From Pandoraea vervacti (lineage in GTDB: Bacteria > Pseudomonadota > Gammaproteobacteria > Burkholderiales > Burkholderiaceae), in NCBI RefSeq assembly GCF_000934605.2, contig NZ_CP010897.2, positions 4,526,001 to 4,590,000 of the forward strand: a stretch of DNA of 64,000 bases. The letters are read 5' to 3'. Within the stretch, counting starts at the first letter, position 1, and each line of letters opens with the position of its first letter. Shown here one piece after another: positions 15,136 through 24,151 of the stretch. Below the pieces are notes generated by a model, which saw only the letters and a list, made by a program, of their open reading frames with translations, had not been told where the DNA came from and ran no database searches. The translations under genes and the position numbers were made by a program.

Positions 15136-16331
15136 GCCCCGGCTCCCTGCTGACCTTCATTTTGCAAAGGCGCCTGCGCGGCTGCGGCTGCGGCAGCTGC
15201 CGCGCTCGCTTCCTCGAACGCCGCCACGGCCGCGACCTGACGCTGACGCGTCGACGCCACCGCCGCTGCCGAGGCGTCGGCCTCGCCCTGAGGCGAGAGC
15301 ACCGGCCAGCCTTGCAGATGCCGCGCCGCGATCTCGCCAAGCGCCGTAATCCAGGCGCTCGCACCGTTCAGGCACGGAATGAAGTGGAACGACTTGCCGC
15401 CTGCCGAGAGATACGCGTGACGGCCTTCCATATTGATTTCTTCGAGCGTCTCGAGACAGTCCGACGTGAAGCCCGGGCAGAAGACGTCGACGCGCGGCGT
15501 GCCGCCTCGCCCCAACTCTTCGAGCGTCGGCGCCGTGTACGGCTGCAGCCATTCGGCCTTGCCGAAACGCGACTGAAACGTGAGGCGGCAGGTCGTCTCG
15601 TCAAGACCGAGCGCCGCCGCGAGAAGCCGTGCGGTCCGCACGCACTGGTCGTGATAGGGATCGCCCAGATCGAGCGTGCGGCGCGGCACCCCGTGAAAGC
15701 TCAACAGCAACCGCTCGCCGGCGGAAAAGTCGGGGCGGCCATGTTGCTGCCAATAGCCTTCGACCTGCTGGCGCAGCGCGTCGATATACGCGGGATGATC
15801 GTGATAGTCGCGCACCGTGCGCACGTCCGGCTGGTTGCGCAGGCGCCCGAGCACACGAAACACGGCGTCGCTCGCCGTGGCCGTCGTACTGCTCGAATAC
15901 TGGGGATAAAGCGGCAGGACGAGAATCCGCTCGACGCCACTCTGACGCAACGCACGAATACGTTCCGGAATCGAGGGATTGCCGTAGCGCATCGCGTAGT
16001 CGACGACGACGTCGTAGTCGTTCGCGTGCAACAACGCCCGCAGGGCATTGGTCTGGTGTTCGGTGTTCACCTTGAGCGGCGAGCCGTCGCGCGTCCAGAT
16101 CGTTGCGTACTTCTGGGCGGAGGCCCGCGAGCGGAAGGGCAGAATCACCAACCGCAACAACGGTTGCCACACCAGCGAGGGGATCTCCACGACGCGCGGA
16201 TCCGACAGGAACTCGCGCAAGTATCGGCGCACGGCCGCGGGACGCGGCTCGTCGGGTGTGCCGAGGTTGATCAGCAGTACGGCGGTCTTGCCGGACTGGC
16301 CATGCGAAATAGGTTCGGGATCGAAGCGCAT
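15132..16331 (-). CDS. hemH: Ferrochelatase
   Basis: 399 residues. HemH inserts Fe(II) into protoporphyrin IX, the last step of protohaem synthesis. Motifs include AVLLINLGTPDEP at the start, VLPLYPQYSSSTTA in the middle, LLSFHGVPRRTLDLGDPY with the catalytic His, FQSRFGKAEWLQPYT, and FCPGFTSDCLETLEEI. The last 55 or so residues form an unusual tail rich in Ala and Gln with a run of nine alanines, beyond the normal family length (about 320-360), and probably disordered. I started at MRFDPEP; an upstream extension is TTG-initiated and unlikely. It is followed by hslR with a GTGA overlap. Confidence 0.97.
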   Translation of the reverse strand: MRFDPEPISHGQSGKTAVLLINLGTPDEPRPAAVRRYLREFLSDPRVVEIPSLVWQPLLRLVILPFRSRASAQKYATIWTRDGSPLKVNTEHQTNALRALLHANDYDVVVDYAMRYGNPSIPERIRALRQSGVERILVLPLYPQYSSSTTATASDAVFRVLGRLRNQPDVRTVRDYHDHPAYIDALRQQVEGYWQQHGRPDFSAGERLLLSFHGVPRRTLDLGDPYHDQCVRTARLLAAALGLDETTCRLTFQSRFGKAEWLQPYTAPTLEELGRGGTPRVDVFCPGFTSDCLETLEEINMEGRHAYLSAGGKSFHFIPCLNGASAWITALGEIAARHLQGWPVLSPQGEADASAAAVASTRQRQVAAVAAFEEASAAAAAAAAAQAPLQNEGQQGAGA

Positions 16332-16451
16332 GGAGCGTACTTTACCGCAAACAGGGGCCAAATCAGGCTGACATCATACCCATGCTCGCCGCCGCCGGGC
16401 GGCCCGCGTCGGCGAGTCCGTCGCTGACACGGGGGAGGCTCAACGGGTCAT

Positions 16452-19127
16452 TCAACCGTGCGGGTGTTCGTCCGGGCGAGGCGACCGATGTTCGGCGCTG
16501 GCGCGGCCCTCCGGCTTGCTCTCGCGTTGCGCCGGTTGCGGGCGATCCTGCGGATGAGGCGACTGCGGGTGCGGTTGCGCCTGCGGACGCTCCGGCTGGG
16601 GCTGCGGCCTCGGCGCAGGCGGCGGCTCCGGACGCGGCTGTGGCCGCTCGGCCTGTGGCTGCGGACGTTGCAGCTGCGGCTGAGGTTGCGACTCTGCACG
16701 CGGCTGCGCCTGCGGACGCTCCGGCTGGACCTGCGGCCTCGGCGCAGGCGGCGGTTCCGGACGCGGCTGTGGCCGCTCGGCCTGTGGCTGCGGACGTTGC
16801 GGCTGAGGCTGCGGCTGGGGCTGCGACTCTGCGCGCGGTTGTGCCCGCTCCGCCTGTGGCTGCTGATGTTGTTGCATGGGTTGCGTCTGGATCGGTTGCT
16901 GCGGCGGCTGGGGTGGCTGTGACGCCTGACGGGATTGCGACTGCCACTGCTGCGGCCGACGTTCCGGCTCGGTGGCGTTCGGCTGCGCCCGCTGGGGCAC
17001 CGGCTGCGGCTGTGACGACTGGCGACGGCTCTCCATCTCACGCTGTGCGGCCTCGTGCCCAGGCTGAGGAACGGCTTGCGCCGCCCCCCCTTGCTGGGCC
17101 TGACCACCACGGCCACCGGGGCCGCCTTGCATGCCGCGGTCATACGTGCCATTCACGCCATTCGGCTGCGGCGGATGCGGGACACCTGACTGGACGGGCT
17201 GGGACGGCACCGCCGGTTGCCCCGGACGATTCTGATAATTTCCCTGCCCCGAACCCTGCCCAGGATAGGTCGCGTAGCCCGGATATCCCGGCGAGCCAGG
17301 CACTCCCGGAACCCCCGGCTGCCCCGGCACGCCCGTGTGGCCCGGGGTTCCCGGCAGCCCGGGTTGGCCCGGCACGCCCGGTGCGCCATGCATCGGCGAG
17401 GTGGCGCCCGTTGCGGGCAGGCCGCCATGGGCGGGCGTCGCGCCCAACGCGCCCGTCGGCCCGAGCGCCGGTTGGGCAGGGCTCGCCCCGTTCGCGCCGA
17501 TCGGTGCCCCCACCGGCCCATGCGTGCCGACGACGGTGACACGCGGTGCAATGGGCGCAATGCGGCCCTGCCCTTGACCGCCCGGCCCCAGATTGCGGAC
17601 TTGCTGACCATTCTGACCAAGCGCCAGCGGCGCGCCCCCCGCGTTCGGGACCGCATGTAGATTGCTCGTCAACTCACGCGACGCCACGCTGCGGGGGACC
17701 GGCGCCCGAGTCGCCAGCACTTGCCGGTTGAACACGCCCACCGGTGGCACGGAGGGCGCCGGACGGCTGTTGCCGATCACGCTCTGCTGCACGGGCGCCA
17801 CGCCCGGCGTATTGCCCACGCGCCAGCCCTGCCCGGCTCGCGGTGCTGCCAAGGCAACCGGCGCCCCTACGGCACGTCCCTGCACGAACGCCTGCGCGGG
17901 CATCGTCGACACCGCACCGCGCACGTGCTGATTGCTATAGACGTTATTGACGTTGACGTTATTGACGTTATTAGTGATGTTGGTCGTGCGCACGATCGTC
18001 GACCGGTTGATATTCGTGACGTACGACGAACTCGCGTGGTACGCGGGACGGTAGGGATCATGCGGCCCCAGCGCAAACCAGGCGAGGCCGACGCCGCCTG
18101 CGGCAAACGTCACACCCCACTGATTCCCGCCGCTGTTGCCGCCAACCCAGCCGACCAGCGCCGGGGCATACACCGGGCGTACCGCAACCGGCCCCGGCAC
18201 CCAGCACCAGCGCGCGTCCACATAGGCCCATCGACCGTAGTGATACGGCGCAAAGCCCCACGGCGCGTCGTCCACCCAGGTCCAGCCCCACGGATCGACC
18301 CAGACCCAGTGCCCCGTGCGGTAAGGCGCCCAGCCGGACGGCACGTTCGACGGCACCCATACGGCGCCGTAGGTTGGCGTCTCCTGCCACGCGCCGTAGT
18401 CGTCCAGACTCTCGAAACCCGTCATGTCGCGCGGCACGTAGCGCGCCGAAACGGAAGCGTCTTCCCGCGCGTCACGCTCGCGAGTCCATTGATCGAAGAC
18501 ATCGGTCGCAAGCGGGCCGGTCTGCTGCTGCGTCAGGTTCTGACCGACGAACGCCACGCGCTGCCCCTGTTGCAGCGGCACCGACGCGCCTTGCCCATAG
18601 ACCGTGCCCGCGCCGCGCCAGACACTCACGGTCGTCACGCCGTTCGGATCCACGTCCACGCGATATTCACCGGCCTGTGCGGGCACGAACGCCAGATTCG
18701 GCGTGTCGATCTCGTACGGTTGATTCGGATCGAAGCTGCGCAGCCGCACGCCCACGGTGCCCTGCGTTACGTTCAGTTGCACATTCTGGTCGGTCACAGC
18801 GGACAGCGCGAGGCTGGTCGAAGCCCCCATGCGCACTGCGGTGCCGCCCACGTGCATCTCTGCGCGACTGTTACGGTCGACCCAGACGGCGTCGCCTGTA
18901 GTGAGCGGCCGGTTGCGGTTGGCATAGCGCCAGTCGCTGGTGCCCGCCGGGGCATACGTCACCGTGCCGTCGAACTCGCTAAGCCGCGCAACGCGTCCCG
19001 GCGGATCAGCGCTTTGCGCTTGCGCCAGTGCGGGCAGCCCCACAACACCGAGCATGCCGAGTGCGCCCAGCGCCAGCCCGGTGCCGAGAGAGCGAACGAT
19101 CGTCCGCCAGGAAGTCAGGGATCTCAT
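16452..19127 (-). CDS. FecR-domain exported protein with collagen-like and Pro/Gln-rich tail
   Basis: 891 residues. A signal peptide ends near residue 38 (LPALAQAQ). Next is a FecR-like domain at about 45-180 (RVARLSEFDGTVTYAP, then LTTGDAVWVD, RAEMHVGGTAVRMG, and VRLRSF). A Trp-rich DUF6600-like segment follows at about 230-340, with YGAVWVPSNVP, GHWVWVDPWGWTWVD and APWGFAPYHYGRW. Residues 581-619 are 13 successive Gly-X-Y triplets. The last 200 or so residues are Pro/Gln/Arg-rich with two copies of a 43-residue unit. I started at MRSLTSWRTIV, with GGAG upstream, rather than the longer ORF. Location is probably periplasm or cell surface; the function is unknown. Confidence 0.85.
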   Translation of the reverse strand: MRSLTSWRTIVRSLGTGLALGALGMLGVVGLPALAQAQSADPPGRVARLSEFDGTVTYAPAGTSDWRYANRNRPLTTGDAVWVDRNSRAEMHVGGTAVRMGASTSLALSAVTDQNVQLNVTQGTVGVRLRSFDPNQPYEIDTPNLAFVPAQAGEYRVDVDPNGVTTVSVWRGAGTVYGQGASVPLQQGQRVAFVGQNLTQQQTGPLATDVFDQWTRERDAREDASVSARYVPRDMTGFESLDDYGAWQETPTYGAVWVPSNVPSGWAPYRTGHWVWVDPWGWTWVDDAPWGFAPYHYGRWAYVDARWCWVPGPVAVRPVYAPALVGWVGGNSGGNQWGVTFAAGGVGLAWFALGPHDPYRPAYHASSSYVTNINRSTIVRTTNITNNVNNVNVNNVYSNQHVRGAVSTMPAQAFVQGRAVGAPVALAAPRAGQGWRVGNTPGVAPVQQSVIGNSRPAPSVPPVGVFNRQVLATRAPVPRSVASRELTSNLHAVPNAGGAPLALGQNGQQVRNLGPGGQGQGRIAPIAPRVTVVGTHGPVGAPIGANGASPAQPALGPTGALGATPAHGGLPATGATSPMHGAPGVPGQPGLPGTPGHTGVPGQPGVPGVPGSPGYPGYATYPGQGSGQGNYQNRPGQPAVPSQPVQSGVPHPPQPNGVNGTYDRGMQGGPGGRGGQAQQGGAAQAVPQPGHEAAQREMESRRQSSQPQPVPQRAQPNATEPERRPQQWQSQSRQASQPPQPPQQPIQTQPMQQHQQPQAERAQPRAESQPQPQPQPQRPQPQAERPQPRPEPPPAPRPQVQPERPQAQPRAESQPQPQLQRPQPQAERPQPRPEPPPAPRPQPQPERPQAQPHPQSPHPQDRPQPAQRESKPEGRASAEHRSPRPDEHPHG
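16579..16842 (-). repeat. Tandem 129-bp repeat coding for Pro/Gln-rich 43-residue unit
   Basis: Two adjacent copies begin with the same GCCTGCGGACGCTCCGGCTG on the plus strand at 16579 and 16708, a period of 129 bp (43 codons). The second copy is about two codons longer. They encode the PQAERPQPRPEPPPAPRP-type unit at the end of the FecR-domain protein and are a likely site of length variation. Confidence 0.85.
17271..17387 (-). other. Collagen-like Gly-X-Y tract in the FecR-domain protein
   Basis: Thirteen consecutive Gly-X-Y triplets, mostly GxP (GAP, GVP, GQP, GLP, GTP, GHT, GVP, GQP, GVP, GVP, GSP, GYP, GYA), at residues 581-619. Such tracts form triple helices in bacterial collagen-like proteins when long enough; 13 triplets is short. 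Confidence 0.85.
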
Positions 19128-19327
19128 AAACACTCCGGGCCCGTTCAACGGGCACACTGCGCGTGGCTTGCATCCGCCACCTTGTGGGGTTCTGTCCGAA
19201 TCCTCGCTGCGAGCGTCCGACGCAACATTGCACAACGCCCCCAGCACGCCTGCCACCCCTAGCCATGAACGCATCGAGGAACGCCAGGGTGACACTTCGA
19301 GCGTAAGCCCGTCGTGTGTGACCGCGT

Positions 19328-19352
19328 GTAAAGCCGTGTAAAGGCGTGTAAA
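19328..19352. promoter_or_regulatory. Triple GTAAA repeat, CpxR-like box
   Basis: Three GTAAA pentamers at 19328-19332, 19338-19342 and 19348-19352, each separated by five bases (period exactly 10). This is the layout of the CpxR consensus GTAAA-N5-GTAAA, extended by a third copy. It lies 200 bases before the FecR-domain gene and 22 bases past the hrcA stop. The role is inference. Confidence 0.45.
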
Positions 19353-19373
19353 GGAATGCTACGAGTTTGTAAC

Positions 19374-20402
19374 TCAGTGATGACTGAGCGCGTTGGAGAG
19401 CAACTTGGCGGTGATGTCGACGATGGGGATCACGCGCTCGTAGGCCATGCGCGTCGGCCCGATCACGCCGAGCGTGCCCACGATCTGGCCGTCGACTTCG
19501 TAGGGCGCGGTGACTACCGTCATCTCCTCGATAGGAACGAGGCTGGATTCGCCGCCGATGAAGATCTGCACGCCGGAGGCCCGGCTCGACACGTCGAGCA
19601 ATTGCAGCAGACCTGTCTTGGACTCAAACACGTCGAACAACTTGCGCAGCCGCTCCATGTTCGACGACAGATCCTCCACGCCCAGCAGGTTGCGCTCTCC
19701 CGAAATCAAAACGCTCTCGCGTGTGGTGTCGGCCATCGCATCGCTGCCGGCCTGTACGGCCGCTTGCATCAGCGCACTCATGTCCGAGCGCAGGGCGTCG
19801 AGCTCACCGCGCAAGTAAGTGCGCACGTCGTCGAAGCTGTGGCCGCCGAAATTGGCGTTCAGATAGTTCGCGGCCTCGACCAGCTGCGCCGGAGAATAAT
19901 CCTTTTCCGTCAGGATGATACGGTTCTGCACGTCGCCATCGGGCGTGACGATGATGAGCAGCACGCGCTTATCGGACAACCGCAGGAATTCGATGTGACG
20001 GAAGGTCTGACTGCGACGCGGCGTAAGTACCACCCCGGCAAACTGCGACAGATGCGAGAGCACCTGTGCGGCAGACGCCACCAGTTGCTGCGGGCCGCCC
20101 GGCTGAAGACTCGTTTGCACCTGGGACGCCAGATGGTGCGCGGCCTCGTCGAGCGGTCGCACCGAGAGCATGGTGTCGACGAACAGGCGGTAAGCGCGCG
20201 GCGTCGGCACGCGTCCGGCCGACGTGTGCGGGCTCGCTACGAAACCGAGCGCTTCGAGGTCCGCCATGACGTTGCGGATTGTGGCCGGGGACAGGTCGAG
20301 TCCCGAATAACGCGAAAGCGTGCGCGAGCCGACCGGCTGGCCATCGGCGATGTACCGTTCGATCAGGGTTTTGAGAAGTGTTTGCGCACGTTGATCTAGC
20401 AT
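19374..20402 (-). CDS. hrcA: Heat-inducible transcription repressor HrcA
   Basis: 342 residues. An N-terminal winged helix (LDQRAQTLLKTLIERYIADGQPVGSRTLSRYSGLDLSPATIRNVMADLE) is followed by the GAF-like dimer domain and the C-terminal TAPYEVDGQIVGTLGVIGPTRMAYERVIPIVD block. HrcA binds CIRCE operators and is kept active by GroEL. No CIRCE element was seen in the window, so its targets, probably groESL, lie elsewhere; grpE and dnaK here look sigma-32 controlled. It is divergent from nadK with 117 bases between. Confidence 0.97.
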   Translation of the reverse strand: MLDQRAQTLLKTLIERYIADGQPVGSRTLSRYSGLDLSPATIRNVMADLEALGFVASPHTSAGRVPTPRAYRLFVDTMLSVRPLDEAAHHLASQVQTSLQPGGPQQLVASAAQVLSHLSQFAGVVLTPRRSQTFRHIEFLRLSDKRVLLIIVTPDGDVQNRIILTEKDYSPAQLVEAANYLNANFGGHSFDDVRTYLRGELDALRSDMSALMQAAVQAGSDAMADTTRESVLISGERNLLGVEDLSSNMERLRKLFDVFESKTGLLQLLDVSSRASGVQIFIGGESSLVPIEEMTVVTAPYEVDGQIVGTLGVIGPTRMAYERVIPIVDITAKLLSNALSHH

Positions 20403-20519
20403 GGCAAAAATTGTAACGCGAAATGTAGGTACGCGGCGTGCGTCAAACCCCGACGCGAGAACCGCCGCAGGCCGTGCATGCCGATGGTTGCTGTCATCGA
20501 CTTATGGTGTAATGGCGGC

Positions 20520-21428
20520 ATGAAAACTGGGAGCCCCTTCAAGACCGTGGCGCTCGTCGGGAAGTACCATGCCGACGGCGTCGCCGAACCGTTGCTCACG
20601 CTGGCGGCATGCATTGCGCAGCGCGGGCATCACGTCGTCTTCGAGCGTGACACTGCGCACAACATCGGCGCAGGCGCCGATCCGTACGGCACGCTCGACA
20701 TTCAGGAGATCGCCACTCAGGCGGACGTGGCCGTCGTGGTGGGCGGCGACGGCACGATGCTCGGCGTCGGACGTCAGCTCGCCGCCTCGAACGTGCCGCT
20801 CATCGGGGTGAACCACGGCCGCGTCGGCTTCATCACCGACATCCCGCTCGACGAGATGCGTCAGGTCGTGCCCGCCATGCTCGAAGGTCACTTCGAAGCC
20901 GAGCAGCGCACGCTCCTGTCCGCACGCATCGAGCGCGACGGCCAGACGCTCTTCGATACGCTCGCGTTCAACGACGTGGTCGTGAACCGCTCCGGGATTT
21001 CGGGGATGGTCGAGCTGCGCGTCGACGTGGACGGTCGCTTCATGTACAAGCAGCGCTCGGATGGCCTGATCGTCGCCACGCCCACGGGCTCGACGGCATA
21101 CGCGCTCTCGGCCAGCGGTCCGATTCTGCATCCGCGCCTGGGCGGCGTGGTGCTCGTGCCGATCGCACCGCACGCATTGTCGAACCGTCCGATCGTACTG
21201 CCGGATTCGAGCGACATCGTCATCACCATCACGGGCGGGCGCGAAGTCGGCGCGAACTTCGACATGCAGTCGTTTGCCGAACTGCGTCAGGGCGACAAGA
21301 TTCTGGTGAGCCGCTCGGCGCATCAGGTGACGTTCCTGCATCCGGTCGGCTACAACTACTACGCCACGCTGCGCCGCAAGTTGCACTGGAACGAGCATAT
21401 CTCCGACGAAGATACGCCGCAGAACTGA
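20520..21428 (+). CDS. nadK: NAD kinase
   Basis: 302 residues. NadK phosphorylates NAD to NADP with ATP or polyphosphate. It has the GGDGTMLGVGR motif, GVNHGRVGFITD, NDVVVNR, the PTGSTAYALSA and GGPI-like blocks, and PIAPHALSNRPIVLPD. I started at MKTGSPFKTVALVGKY; an upstream extension would lack homology. It is 23 bases before recN in the same direction and divergent from hrcA, the usual order in Burkholderiales. Confidence 0.97.
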   Translation: MKTGSPFKTVALVGKYHADGVAEPLLTLAACIAQRGHHVVFERDTAHNIGAGADPYGTLDIQEIATQADVAVVVGGDGTMLGVGRQLAASNVPLIGVNHGRVGFITDIPLDEMRQVVPAMLEGHFEAEQRTLLSARIERDGQTLFDTLAFNDVVVNRSGISGMVELRVDVDGRFMYKQRSDGLIVATPTGSTAYALSASGPILHPRLGGVVLVPIAPHALSNRPIVLPDSSDIVITITGGREVGANFDMQSFAELRQGDKILVSRSAHQVTFLHPVGYNYYATLRRKLHWNEHISDEDTPQN

Positions 21429-21451
21429 CTCCACGCCTTACCCGACATCCC

Positions 21452-23116
21452 ATGCTACGCAGTCTCTCGATTCGCGATTTCGTGATCGTCGATCGTCTCG
21501 ATCTGGAATTCTCCGCCGGCTTCACCGTGTTCTCGGGGGAGACCGGCGCGGGCAAATCGATTCTGATCGATGCGCTGGCGCTCGCGATGGGCGAGCGCGG
21601 CGACACCAGCATGGTGCGCAACGGGCAGACGCGCGCCGACATTACGGCTGAGTTCGCTGCGGACGCCCAGGCGCGTCCCGATCTCGAAGCCTGGCTGCAA
21701 GCGCAGGCCCTCACCCTGGAAGAACACGGCGGCGTCCTGCTGCGTCGCGTGCTCGACGCCGGCGGACGCTCGCGCGCCTTCATCAACGGCACGCCCGCCA
21801 CGCTCGCGCAGTTGCGCGAACTCGGCGAAATGCTCGTCGACATACACGGCCAGCATGCGCATCAGCAACTGTTGCGCCCCGACGCGCAGCGTCGCCTGCT
21901 CGATTCCCATGCGGGCGCAACGGCGCTCGCGGCAGACGCCGCCGCGGCTCACAAGGAATGGCGACGTCTCGTCAAGCGCTGCGAAGAAGCGCATGGGCGT
22001 GATCGCGAACTGCAGCTGGAGCGCGAGCGTCTCGAATGGCAGACGTCCGAACTCGACAAGCTCAATCCGCACGAAGGGGAATGGGACGAAGTGAGCGCCG
22101 AGCACCGCCGGCTCTCGCACGCCGCCAGCCTCATCAACGGCGTGCAGGGCGCGCTCGATGTGCTGGCAGAGGCCGATGGCGCCGTTGTCCCCTCGCTGGG
22201 CCATGTCGTGCACCAGATTCGCGAACTTGCCGAGATCGACGCCGCTCTGGCGGATACGCTCGCCGCGCTGGAACCGGCCGAGATCCAGCTTCGCGAGGCG
22301 GTCCACTCGCTCACGCATTACGCGCAACGCATCGATCTCGATCCGGAGCGTCTGGCCGTGGTCGAGCAGCGTCTGGACGCCCTGCATTCGGCGGCGCGCA
22401 AGTTCCGGGTCACACCGGAGCAATTGCCGGCGGAACTGGCGCAGCGTCGCGCGCAATTGGAGGAATTGACGGCCTCGGCCGACAGCGCCGCCATGCAGGC
22501 GGCCGCCGATGCTGCCCACGCGACCTATCTGAAGCTTGCCAAGGAGTTGTCGAAAGCGCGCGCCCGGGCGGCGGCGTCGCTCTCGCGCGAAGTCACCCGC
22601 GCCATGCAGGATCTCTCGATGCCCGGCGGGCGCTTCGAAGTCGCGCTCGCGCCGACGTCCGAGCCGCAGTCGTTCGGGCTGGAGACGGTGGAGTTCCTTG
22701 TTGCGGGTCATCCGGGCGTGCCGACGCGCCCGCTCGCCAAGGTCGCCTCGGGCGGCGAACTCGCGCGCATCAGCCTCGCGCTGCAGGTGATCGCCAGCAG
22801 CGCGAGCCTCACGCCGACGCTCATTTTCGACGAAGTCGATTCCGGCATCGGTGGCGCCGTGGCGGAAGTCGTCGGTCGTCTGCTGCGTGAACTGGGTCAG
22901 GGCCGTCAAGTGCTGTGCGTGACCCATTTGCCGCAGGTCGCAGCCCTCGGCCACCAGCATCTGCGCGTGAGCAAGCGCAGCGACGGCGATACGACCATGA
23001 GTGAAATCGAACCGCTTGGGCGCACCGAGCGCGTCGAAGAGATTGCGCGGATGCTTGGCGGCGTGGAAATTACCGCCACGACGCGCAAACATGCGAGAGA
23101 AATGCTTGCGCTCTGA
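21452..23116 (+). CDS. recN: DNA repair protein RecN
   Basis: 554 residues, an SMC-like ATPase in double-strand break repair. The N-terminal Walker A is FSGETGAGKSILIDAL; then come VLLRRVLDAGGRSRAFING and a coiled-coil middle (about 160-360), and the C-terminal signature ASGGELARISLALQ with Walker B LIFDEVDSGIGG and the CVTHLPQVAALG block. The ribosome site is weak. It is the last gene of the nadK-recN pair, and its downstream hairpin terminator is split by an insertion sequence. Confidence 0.97.
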   Translation: MLRSLSIRDFVIVDRLDLEFSAGFTVFSGETGAGKSILIDALALAMGERGDTSMVRNGQTRADITAEFAADAQARPDLEAWLQAQALTLEEHGGVLLRRVLDAGGRSRAFINGTPATLAQLRELGEMLVDIHGQHAHQQLLRPDAQRRLLDSHAGATALAADAAAAHKEWRRLVKRCEEAHGRDRELQLERERLEWQTSELDKLNPHEGEWDEVSAEHRRLSHAASLINGVQGALDVLAEADGAVVPSLGHVVHQIRELAEIDAALADTLAALEPAEIQLREAVHSLTHYAQRIDLDPERLAVVEQRLDALHSAARKFRVTPEQLPAELAQRRAQLEELTASADSAAMQAAADAAHATYLKLAKELSKARARAAASLSREVTRAMQDLSMPGGRFEVALAPTSEPQSFGLETVEFLVAGHPGVPTRPLAKVASGGELARISLALQVIASSASLTPTLIFDEVDSGIGGAVAEVVGRLLRELGQGRQVLCVTHLPQVAALGHQHLRVSKRSDGDTTMSEIEPLGRTERVEEIARMLGGVEITATTRKHAREMLAL

Positions 23117-23228
23117 GTGCTCGGCCAGACAACGCTCGGACACCGCAAACGCGACGGCAAAATCGGTCGGCATCGAACGACAAACGGGCGGCGAAACTGA
23201 ACTGACCCCGTAAAGTTGGACGGGAAAG

Positions 23229-24065
23229 TTATGTGGTTAAGGGCTGGGTTCTGTACTGCACAGGACTCAGCCCTTTTAGCTTGAGCTTGATGCGATCGTG
23301 GTTGTAATAACGGATGTACTCGGCAATCGCTCGGCGTAGTTGATCAACGCTGTCAAAGTGCGCCAGGCGAAAGCACTCGGATTTGAGCGTGCCGAAAAAG
23401 CTCTCCATGGCGGCATTATCCAGACAATTGCCTTTGCGAGACATGCTCTGTGACATGCCCCGTGCGGCAAGCCGTTCGCGATATGCCCGCATTTGATAAG
23501 CCCAGCCCTGATCGGAATGAAGCATTGGCGCTTGGCCCTCGGCCAAACGCACAAAGGCCTTGTCCAGCATGCCTTGGATGAGTGCAAAGTCAGGCCGCTC
23601 ACTGGTCTGCCAAGCTACGATCTCGCCGTTGTAGAGATCTAAAACCGGCGACAAATATAGCTTCTTACCGTCAACGTTGAATTCCGTGACATCCGTCACC
23701 CATTTCTCGTTGGGTCGTTTGGCCTCGAACTGACGAGCCAGTAGATTAGGCGCGATACGCCCGACCTCTCCCCGATAGGAGCGGTACTTCTTAGGGCGCA
23801 CAAGCGACTTGAGCCGCAGCAGTGCCATCAAGCGTTGCACCGTCTTGTGATTCACGAGAGTACCGTTCTGGCGCAGCGTGGCCGTCACGCGGCGGTAGCC
23901 GTAGCGACCCTTGTGGTACGCAAAGACCTGCGCGATCTTCGCCTTGAGCACGCTATGACGATCTCCGGCCTTGGCCACCGTCATCTGGTAATAGAACGTG
24001 CTACGCGCTAAGCCAGCAATCTTTAACAGTGCCCCGAGCGGGTGACGCTCACGCAATGTGCTCAC
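23229..24065 (-). CDS. Outer IS150-like transposase OrfB
   Basis: About 278 residues. It is an IS3-family DDE integrase domain with Asp in WVTDVTEFNVDGKKLYLSPVLDLYNGEIVAW, Asp in MLHSDQGWAYQ and Glu in NCLDNAAMESFFGTLKSE. The N-terminus (LGALLKIAGLARSTFYYQM) is IS150-like. OrfB normally fuses to OrfA by programmed frameshifting in an AAAGAAAAAG-type run; the GTG at 24065 overlaps the OrfA stop as GTGA. With OrfA split by the inner element, the OrfAB transposase cannot be made. The catalytic domain itself looks undamaged. Confidence 0.88.
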   Translation of the reverse strand: MSTLRERHPLGALLKIAGLARSTFYYQMTVAKAGDRHSVLKAKIAQVFAYHKGRYGYRRVTATLRQNGTLVNHKTVQRLMALLRLKSLVRPKKYRSYRGEVGRIAPNLLARQFEAKRPNEKWVTDVTEFNVDGKKLYLSPVLDLYNGEIVAWQTSERPDFALIQGMLDKAFVRLAEGQAPMLHSDQGWAYQMRAYRERLAARGMSQSMSRKGNCLDNAAMESFFGTLKSECFRLAHFDSVDQLRRAIAEYIRYYNHDRIKLKLKGLSPVQYRTQPLTT

Positions 24066-24151
24066 CGCTTGCGCTTTTTCTTTGGCGCTGTCTGCTCCTT
24101 GAAGTTGCCCCGCTCTGACGGACGGATCTGCAGTAGCAATCGATATGCGAT

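Noticed and set aside
19374..20519. CIRCE element near hrcA, dnaK or grpE
   Set aside because: No TTAGCACTC/GAGTGCTAA pair was found by eye in any of the heat-shock intergenic regions.
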